Part shown: positions 58,348-64,000 of the stretch, piece after piece
Layout of the letters: the number at the start of each line of letters is the position of its first letter
How positions within the stretch are numbered: the stretch's first letter is position 1
Assembly (NCBI GenBank): GCA_934699135.1
Contig: CAKUVM010000003.1
Coordinates: 41,568-105,567, forward strand
Direction: 5' to 3'
DNA from: an uncultured Bacteroidales bacterium
Lineage (GTDB): Bacteria; Bacteroidota; Bacteroidia; Bacteroidales; Marinilabiliaceae
Length of the DNA stretch: 64,000 bases
Program-made: the position numbers and the translations under genes
The notes under the pieces: model-generated
What the model saw: the letters and a program-made list of their open reading frames with translations, nothing else
The model's database searches: none
What the model was told of the DNA's origin: nothing

Positions 58348-59508
58348 TTACGGCCGAGGAGTCTGCGGGAGTGTCATTCGGAATCGCGTCCCGGTTCCGG
58401 GGCGGCTCTCTGCCACCCACACCCGCCCGCGGTGATACTCTTCCACAATGCGTTTCACCAGGGCTAGGCCAATGCCCCAGCCGCGTTTTTTTGTGGTGAA
58501 CCCCGCGTCGAAGACGCGGCGGCGCGTGGCGGGTGTCATGCCTTTGCCGGTGTCTGCTATGTCTATCACTGCGCGGCCGTCTTTTTGGCCGACGCTTATG
58601 TCAATGCGCCCTGAGCCGTCTATGGCGTCGGCCGCGTTTTTGCACACGTTTTCCACGGCCCATCGCAGCAGTGTCGGGTCGTGCGGGGCGGTCACGTCTC
58701 CCTCGGGCTCACGCAGCTCAATTCTTATTCTTTTCGATGTCCTGCGGTTCATATATTCTGCCACTTGGCGCAGGCTGTCGTTTATCGGCGCGGTGGTCAT
58801 GGCGGGCTGCGAGCCTATTTTTGAGAATCGTTCAGACACTGCCTTCAGCCTGTCCAGGTCTTTGCCCATCTCTTTGGCCACCATCGCGTTGTCTGCTGCC
58901 CCGCTCTCTAGCAGGTCGCGCCATGCGTCCAAAGCAGAAATTGGCGTGCCGAGCTGGTGCGCCGTCTCCAACGCCAGGCCTTTCCACAGGCTGTCTCTCT
59001 CTCTGCGCCGCGCGCTGGTCAGCAGCATCCACATGAGGGCCACCATCAGGGTCACCACCGCTGCCTCCATCCACCTGACATACGCCACGCCGGCAAGCAG
59101 CTTGTTCTCACCATAATAGAGGGTCTGCCGTCTGCCGTCGCCCAAGTCCACGCTCATCGTGTCTCCCTCGGCCATCATGTCTCTGGCGGCCGCCGTCACC
59201 TCTTGTTCCGTGGCTTCCGGGCTGTCTTCGGCAATGTTGCAGTATGATATGATCGTGTCGCCGTCGCACAGCACCATCGGCACCTGCGTGTTGCGCCGTA
59301 GCACACTTGTGGCATACTCCAGGGCGTTGGCGTCATCGGTCTGCTGAATCAGCCTCTGGGCGTCCCTCACGGCTCTCACAATGTCTTCGCTCTCGTGTTT
59401 TATGCTGTCCGTCAGGCTCTTGCTTAGTACCAAGGTGACCCCGATGGCGGCCGCGCAGGCCGTCAGCAGAGCCAGGGTGGTGAGCCGTGTCTTGATGTGA
59501 GGTGTCAT
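58348..59508 (-). CDS. Sensor histidine kinase
   Basis: A 386-residue membrane kinase with two transmembrane helices (about 8-28 and 145-165) flanking a periplasmic sensor of about 115 residues. The phospho-accepting His lies in ETAHQLGTPISAL. The catalytic part has the N-box RWAVENVCKNAADAI, G1 DTGKGM and G2 RGWGIGLAL. There is no cognate response regulator beside it, so it is an orphan here. The periplasmic part gives no clue to the signal. It lies between the aryl-acid operon and glycosyltransferase genes. Confidence 0.93.
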   Translation of the reverse strand: MTPHIKTRLTTLALLTACAAAIGVTLVLSKSLTDSIKHESEDIVRAVRDAQRLIQQTDDANALEYATSVLRRNTQVPMVLCDGDTIISYCNIAEDSPEATEQEVTAAARDMMAEGDTMSVDLGDGRRQTLYYGENKLLAGVAYVRWMEAAVVTLMVALMWMLLTSARRRERDSLWKGLALETAHQLGTPISALDAWRDLLESGAADNAMVAKEMGKDLDRLKAVSERFSKIGSQPAMTTAPINDSLRQVAEYMNRRTSKRIRIELREPEGDVTAPHDPTLLRWAVENVCKNAADAIDGSGRIDISVGQKDGRAVIDIADTGKGMTPATRRRVFDAGFTTKKRGWGIGLALVKRIVEEYHRGRVWVAESRPGTGTRFRMTLPQTPRP

Positions 59509-59544
59509 CTTTTCTTTTTTCGGCGTGGCGGTCGGGTGTGGGGG

Positions 59545-60303
59545 TCAGAATCTGCCGTTAGTCACCCAGAACCAGAAAAATTTGGCGGCTATGGGGATGT
59601 GGTGCAGCGCTGTTGATGTCCACCCGTAGTGGTGGCACATTATCTCAAACCTCTCGCTCAGCGCGCGGGCAATGTTATGCCCCGTCACGCCTCCGTCAAG
59701 AAACTTCACAAGCGTCTGACGCGTGTTCACCACTCTTTTGCTGCGGGTCAATATCTTCACGCACCAGTCGAAGTCGGCCGACAGGCGGTAGCGCGTGTCG
59801 TAGGCGGGGCACAGGGAGCGGCGCGCCACGAAGGCTTGGTGGCACACCAGCATCCCGCGGCGGAAGCTGTCGCGATTCAGGCTCTCGGGCGGGGTCAGGC
59901 GGCGTTGGCCAATCTCGCTGCCGTCTATGCGCGTTATGACTGTGTCTCCATAATAGACGTCAGTGTCGCGGTCTCCCCTGCCCACCATGTCGCTCACTGT
60001 CGTCGGGCCATAGAGTTCGTCTCCCGCGTTGACGAACCACACGTAGTCGCCCGTGGCCATGGCCAGGCCTTTATTCATGGCGAAGTAGAGTCCGTCGTCT
60101 GGCTCCGACACATATTTGCTCACCGTGGCCGCGTGGCGGCCCACAATCTCCATCGTGCCGTCGGTCGACGCCCCGTCCACCACAATGTATTCTATCGCGG
60201 CGTAGTCTTGCCTCTCCACCGAGGTGATGGTTCGCTCCAGTGTCTCTGCGGCGTTATACGTTATGGTGATAATGCTCACCGTGGGCGACATGTCACTTGC
60301 CAT
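59545..60303 (-). CDS. Family 2 glycosyltransferase
   Basis: A 252-residue GT-A transferase: VSIITITYNAAETLERTI, YIVVDGASTDGTMEI, ATGDYVWFVNAGDELYG and the later LSADFDWCVKIL are the GT2 pattern, resembling colanic acid/WcaA-type enzymes. It overlaps the GT4 gene by 11 bp from ATG 60303; an internal ATG at 60291 (MSPTVSII) is the alternative start. Acceptor unknown; a cell-surface glycan is likely. Confidence 0.9.
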   Translation of the reverse strand: MASDMSPTVSIITITYNAAETLERTITSVERQDYAAIEYIVVDGASTDGTMEIVGRHAATVSKYVSEPDDGLYFAMNKGLAMATGDYVWFVNAGDELYGPTTVSDMVGRGDRDTDVYYGDTVITRIDGSEIGQRRLTPPESLNRDSFRRGMLVCHQAFVARRSLCPAYDTRYRLSADFDWCVKILTRSKRVVNTRQTLVKFLDGGVTGHNIARALSERFEIMCHHYGWTSTALHHIPIAAKFFWFWVTNGRF

Positions 60304-61564
60304 TTAGCATCTTTTCATACACCCCCATATATCTGGCGGCCACCACGTCTTCGCCAAACATCTTGCGGGCGTGTTCCGCCACCGACGCGCGGAGTTTGTT
60401 ATGGTCGAAAAACATCATCTGATATATCCCGTTGGCCAACGACAGGGAGTTCTTGGCCTCGGCCAGGTAGCCGGTCTCGCCGTGCGTCACCATCTCCGGC
60501 ACCCCGCCAATGCGGAACCCCACCACGGGAGTGCCGCACGCCAGACTCTCCACCACGGTGTTTGGCAGGTTGTCTTGCAACGAGGGCAGCACGAAAGCGT
60601 CGGCCGCGTTATACAGGTCCACAAGCGTCCCCTCGTTTGTCACAAAGCCCATCTCGTGTACCTTGAATCCGCACTCCAGCCCGCCTGCGTCTTTCCCCAG
60701 GTTGCCAAACACCACAAGCTCTATCTGCCTGGCCATGGCGGGGAAGCTGTCGGAAATTATGCGCAGGGCCTCGGTCAGATAACGGTATCCTTTGCGGATG
60801 TCCGTCACTTTGGCCGCGCCGAAGAGCAGCAGTTTCTTGTCTTCCGGCAGTCCCAGTCGGCGGCGGCTGGCCAGTTTGTCCTTTGGGGCGAAGACGCCCG
60901 TGTCTATGGGGTTGGGGATGTTGCAACACTCCTTTTTGTGAAACAGCGCGCTGCTTCGCGCCAGCGTGTCCAGCCATTGGCTGCAAGAGACGACGCCAAT
61001 CCGCATCTTGGCGTAAAGCTCTTTTTTCGCCTTATACTCTTGGGCCGACAGGTCGTTCTTCGCCGGAGTGCGCAAAAAAGGGCAATAGCCGCATCGCTCG
61101 TTAAATTCCAGACAAGTGCCGGCGTAGTGGCAGCCGCCCGTGAATGGCCACATGTCATGCAGCGTCCAGACGAAGGGCTTGCCCAGGGCGGCCAGTTTCG
61201 TCAGGCTCTCCAAAGACAAGTATCCTTGGTTAATCCAGTGGAGGTGGATTATGTCGGCCTCGCGCACCAGCGGGTGTGTCGATATGTCGCGCCCGTCGCT
61301 CGCCAGTGAGAAGTTGTAGCGCATGGCCCGGTGGCTCTCGTGGGGCAAGATGCGCAGCCGCTCCCTAACGAAGTGGTAGAAGTCTTCAGCCCGATCCCAT
61401 GCGCTGTGGCTAGTGGCCTCAATATGGCTGTCGCCAGTGGTGCTGCTCTGCTCCACCAGCATCGATGAGTCCACGCCCGCCTTCCGCAGCGCCGTGTGTA
61501 TTCGCCTCACGGCCACCGAGGCGCCGCCGCCCGTGTCTCCTTTGTTTATGTGGACAACTTTCAT
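60293..61564 (-). CDS. Family 4 glycosyltransferase
   Basis: A 423-residue GT-B transferase. The N-terminal domain has VVHINKGDTGGGASVAVRRI and a Cys-rich loop (CHYAGTCLEFNERCGYCPFL) seen in a subgroup of these proteins; the C-terminal domain has LPSLQDNLPNTVVESLACGTPVVGF with the EX7E retaining-enzyme motif (parts: LPNTVVESLACG, TPVVGF). It is followed by an overlapping GT2 gene, so the two probably build one glycan in the cytoplasm. Confidence 0.92.
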   Translation of the reverse strand: MKVVHINKGDTGGGASVAVRRIHTALRKAGVDSSMLVEQSSTTGDSHIEATSHSAWDRAEDFYHFVRERLRILPHESHRAMRYNFSLASDGRDISTHPLVREADIIHLHWINQGYLSLESLTKLAALGKPFVWTLHDMWPFTGGCHYAGTCLEFNERCGYCPFLRTPAKNDLSAQEYKAKKELYAKMRIGVVSCSQWLDTLARSSALFHKKECCNIPNPIDTGVFAPKDKLASRRRLGLPEDKKLLLFGAAKVTDIRKGYRYLTEALRIISDSFPAMARQIELVVFGNLGKDAGGLECGFKVHEMGFVTNEGTLVDLYNAADAFVLPSLQDNLPNTVVESLACGTPVVGFRIGGVPEMVTHGETGYLAEAKNSLSLANGIYQMMFFDHNKLRASVAEHARKMFGEDVVAARYMGVYEKMLNGK

Positions 61565-61591
61565 ACTCTCAAAGTTATGCTTTTTATCCTT

Positions 61592-62539
61592 TTATTCCGC
61601 TCGGCCCACGGTCACGCCCTCTTTGCGCCGCTCGCTCCGGCCGTCAGCTCCCCACGTCTCCACCACCACTGCGTATGTGCCAGGCCTCAGTGGTAAGCCA
61701 TTGTCGCCTCTCCCGTCCCAAATTAGGGTCTGCTCCTCCGAAGATGTTGGTGCGTTGTTATATGGCATTGCCATTCGCCGTCCACCGGCATCATAAATTG
61801 TCATGCTCACGGCTCTTGTGCCATTGGCAGCTCTCATCTCCACTTCCATGCGCTCTGGCGCCAGTCGTCCGCCTCCGCCTGGTATTATCAGCTTTGAGCG
61901 TAGCCGTAGCCGTGTCTTGCCACTCATGTTCATTTCATTAGCGGAAACGGAGTTTTTGGCTGTCGGCGTCCCGAACCCGGCCGATGGCAGTGCAGAGGTC
62001 CAGTTTGCGGGGTCGTTAGATGCCCCGTTGGCGGCAACGCGCTCCAAGGCCACGTCGGCGTGCCGCGCCAGAGTGGCGTTGTGCCATGCCTCGAAATATG
62101 TCACGCTGTCTAGCCTCGTGCCGTGTCTGTCGCTCAGCGTCAGGGTGCCGTTGGCGGCCAGTGTCGGCATCTTCGGCGGTTTGGTCAAGGCTTCGGGATT
62201 TTGTATGCGGTGTCTCGCAGCCACCTCTTCAGGGGCGTTGGATAAGACGAAGTATGCGTGTTGGCTGATTATTGTTTGCTCTTCGCACAGTGTGATTGTC
62301 TTCCTCTTGCCGTCCTTGGGCGTGTAGGCCAATGTCATCCCCGCTATGTCTATGTCGTTGTCCGTGGCGTTATATATCTCCACGTAGTCCGCCTTTCCAC
62401 CCTCCGATGAGGCCATTATTTCGTTTATTATCACTTTCTTGACACCTTTCGCCTGTCCAGAGGCTGCTGAATTATACGCCAGGAGTAAAAAAATAACACA
62501 AAAGGTGGCTATAGTTGCTTTAAGTCGCGCTTTTTTCAT
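61592..62539 (-). CDS. Lamin-tail-domain secreted protein
   Basis: A 315-residue exported protein: signal peptide (about 1-29), then a lamin-tail domain starting VIINEIMASSEGGKADYVEIYNATDNDIDI (parts: INEIMAS, DYVEIYN, IAGMTLAY), about residues 35-165. The C-terminal domain (about 225-315) contains SMTIYDAGGRRMAMP and LIWDGRGDNGLPLRPGTYAVVVE, the FlgD-Ig/gliding-motility-type C-terminal fold. The latter resembles T9SS-type sorting tails of the gldB/CHU_C kind but is not a clear match. Such proteins bind surfaces or nucleic acids; the role is unknown. It lies 27 bp upstream of the GT4 gene on the same strand. Confidence 0.83.
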   Translation of the reverse strand: MKKARLKATIATFCVIFLLLAYNSAASGQAKGVKKVIINEIMASSEGGKADYVEIYNATDNDIDIAGMTLAYTPKDGKRKTITLCEEQTIISQHAYFVLSNAPEEVAARHRIQNPEALTKPPKMPTLAANGTLTLSDRHGTRLDSVTYFEAWHNATLARHADVALERVAANGASNDPANWTSALPSAGFGTPTAKNSVSANEMNMSGKTRLRLRSKLIIPGGGGRLAPERMEVEMRAANGTRAVSMTIYDAGGRRMAMPYNNAPTSSEEQTLIWDGRGDNGLPLRPGTYAVVVETWGADGRSERRKEGVTVGRAE

Positions 62540-62642
62540 ACTTTTGGGCCGTTGCCGGCGAGATTCCCCCCAAAAAAAGTGGGGGGCTTGGCTCTACCTC
62601 TTCGGCGGCGGACAAATTTATATCTAAATATTTACTTTAAAG

Positions 62643-63659
62643 ATGAGAGTTGCTATCGTAGGCACTAGCGGTGCCGTTGGCCAGGAGTTCCTCCGTATTC
62701 TTGAGCAAAGGAATTTCCCGCTCGATGAGTTAGTCCTCTTCGGCTCGGAGCGTAGCGCGGGCCGCAAATATATGTTCCGCGGCAAGGAGCTCGTTGTCAA
62801 GGAGCTCAAGCACAACGACGACTTCAAGGACATTGACATAGCCCTCACTTCGGCTGGCGCGGGCATCTCTAAGGAGTTCGCCGAGACCATCACTAAGTAT
62901 GGCGCCGTCATGATTGACAATTCAAGCGCTTTCCGCATGGACGATGATGTGCCCCTTGTCGTGCCGGAGTGCAACGCCGAGGACGCCCTCAACCGCCCCC
63001 GCGGCATCATCGCCAACCCCAACTGCACCACCATCATGATGGTTGTGGTGCTCAAGCCCATTGAGAAGCTCTCACACATCAAGAAAATACACATCTCCAG
63101 CTACCAGAGCGCCAGCGGCGCAGGCGCGGCGGCCATGGCGGAGCTCCAGCAGCAATATAAGGAACTTGTCGAGACAGGCGAGGCCAAGACGATCAGCAAG
63201 TTCCCCCACCAGCTCGCCTACAATGTCATTCCACAAATCGATAAGATGACCGAGAATGACTACACGAAGGAGGAAATGAAAATGTTCAACGAGACCCGCA
63301 AGATCATGCACTCCGACGTCCGCACCTCCGCCACCTGCGTCCGCGTGTCGTCGCTCCGCTCTCACTCCGAGAGCGTCTGGATCGAGACGGAGAAACCACT
63401 CACCGTCGCCGAGGTCCGCCAGGCTCTCGAGGCCGCGCCGGGTGTCACGCTCGTTGACGACCCGCAGAACTACGTCTACCCCATGCCTCTTGAGTCCGCT
63501 GGCAAAGATGACGTATACGTGGGCCGCGTCCGCAAGGACCTTGCCGACGACAATGGCATAACCCTCTGGCTCACGGGCGATCAGATCAGAAAGGGCGCCG
63601 CCCTCAACGCTGTCCAGATTGCCGAGTACCTCATCAAGGTCGGCAACGTCAAAGGCTAA
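62643..63659 (+). CDS. asd: Aspartate-semialdehyde dehydrogenase
   Basis: Reduces aspartyl phosphate to aspartate semialdehyde, the branch point to lysine/diaminopimelate, threonine and methionine. The 338-residue protein has NADP-binding VGTSGAVGQEFLRIL at 6-20, the catalytic Cys in IIANPNCTTI, SYQSASGAG, and the substrate-binding Arg and His region (RVSSLRSHSES). Length is normal. It is divergent from the lamin-tail gene and ends with a strong terminator. Confidence 0.97.
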   Translation: MRVAIVGTSGAVGQEFLRILEQRNFPLDELVLFGSERSAGRKYMFRGKELVVKELKHNDDFKDIDIALTSAGAGISKEFAETITKYGAVMIDNSSAFRMDDDVPLVVPECNAEDALNRPRGIIANPNCTTIMMVVVLKPIEKLSHIKKIHISSYQSASGAGAAAMAELQQQYKELVETGEAKTISKFPHQLAYNVIPQIDKMTENDYTKEEMKMFNETRKIMHSDVRTSATCVRVSSLRSHSESVWIETEKPLTVAEVRQALEAAPGVTLVDDPQNYVYPMPLESAGKDDVYVGRVRKDLADDNGITLWLTGDQIRKGAALNAVQIAEYLIKVGNVKG

Positions 63660-63679
63660 GCCATAAATACCAACACGCC

Positions 63680-63724
63680 GAGGCGCGCCTCCTGCTCTGT
63701 GCGGAGGCGCGCCTCGCTTTTTTT
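63680..63724 (+). terminator. Terminator after asd
   Basis: GAGGCGCGCCTCC (63680-63692) pairs perfectly with GGAGGCGCGCCTC (63703-63715) around a 10-nt loop, and a run of T follows. Confidence 0.9.
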
Positions 63725-63842
63725 CGCATAGCCAGAAGTCATTCTTATTCTCAACAAACTTTAACACACGTCCCAACCCCCTGAACCACACCGCCCCCGC
63801 CCCTGTCCCGCCTCCCCCTCCCTGAAAAATCCCGCCCCGCCC

Positions 63843-63874
63843 CCTTGCGGGGAAAGAAAAAGGCCCTACCTTTG
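63843..63874 (+). promoter_or_regulatory. Strong promoter near the window end
   Basis: CTTG (63843-63846), 20-bp spacer and TACCTTTG (63867-63874) match the Bacteroidota -33/-7 arrangement. Transcription would run out of the window to the right. Confidence 0.65.
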
Positions 63875-64000
63875 CACCCGTCTTCCGAGAGGGACGGCCA
63901 CCGAGGCCACCCCCGACGACGAGGGCGAAGCACATTGACACATTGGGAGTGACGCACAAGACAAGCCAAGACGGCCCGGCCCCGCGGGCCGGCGGCGCGA

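Larger units (their letters stand above)
63660..64000. other. Terminator, G4-prone tract and possible rRNA-operon leader
   Basis: No gene fits in these 341 bp. After the asd terminator (63680-63724) comes a C-rich tract (63772-63846), then a -33/-7 promoter at 63843-63874. The downstream leader reads GCACATTGACACATTGGGAG and CGCACAAGACAAG, which resembles what I recall of Bacteroidota 16S rRNA leaders. The window ends before any rRNA sequence, so the rRNA link is inference. Confidence 0.45.

Noticed and set aside
59629..61309. Long + strand frames opposite the glycosyltransferase genes
   Set aside because: Shadows; the minus-strand proteins carry full GT2 and GT4 motifs.

Overview
The window looks like chromosomal DNA from a GC-rich member of the Bacteroidota, most likely order Bacteroidales. 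The signs are -7 promoter elements of the TAnnTTTG type, A-rich leaders with little Shine-Dalgarno sequence, many lipoproteins with a Cys-Ser-Asp-Asp start, a type IX secretion (T9SS) sorting domain, an indolepyruvate oxidoreductase without a ferredoxin domain, and the block ruvB - flippase - dut - TPR protein - DUF4292 - EnvC-like protein. Genus and species cannot be named from the sequence. Function calls rest on motifs read by eye and on family knowledge; no searches were run.

Layout. Positions 1-1429 have no credible gene and look like part of a replication origin or centromere region: a perfect 16-bp parS palindrome, tandem DnaA-box-like nonamers, thirteen TGTCAG/CTGACA hexamers and two diverged copies of a 52-bp AT-rich element. 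Two further parS-like sites lie at 12.5 and 16.2 kb. From 1430 to 20120 every gene is on the + strand, as expected for a fork moving right: NAD synthesis (nadA), DNA repair (ruvB, uvrC), nucleotide metabolism (dut, ade), envelope assembly, RNA metabolism (ybeY, mnmG), two lipoproteins and folate one-carbon metabolism (fhs).

From 20 to 36 kb lie a ThiE/TenI-like gene, a small flavin-fold protein, rubredoxin, a PhoN-type phosphatase, an M.HhaI-like cytosine methyltransferase that lacks its SAM-binding motif I, and a thiamine locus. In the thiamine locus a TPP riboswitch precedes thiS-thiG-thiC-thiH. Just upstream, thiE overlaps by 4 bp a 1572-residue YDG-repeat protein with a T9SS tail. An Rpn-type nuclease gene with a perfect 60-bp tandem duplication follows.

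From 36 to 49 kb are isoprenoid, deazapurine, deoxynucleoside and D-aminoacyl-tRNA quality-control genes, two cell-surface genes, a drug/metabolite transporter, an FKBP isomerase, tRNA-Leu(CAA) and the succinate dehydrogenase/fumarate reductase operon sdhCAB. From 49 to 64 kb are an AT-richer gene-poor stretch, an unrecognised lipoprotein paired with a small outer-membrane barrel, a six-gene aryl-acid/aromatic amino acid cluster (thioesterase, iorA, iorB, aminotransferase, paaK, ACT protein), an orphan histidine kinase, two glycosyltransferases, a lamin-tail-domain protein and asd. The window ends in a strong promoter behind a G-quadruplex-prone tract, possibly the leader of an rRNA operon.

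The strongest candidates for something undescribed are the TGTCAG array with duplicated AT-rich elements beside parS, the motif I-deleted methyltransferase, and the giant adhesin-like protein coupled to thiE.
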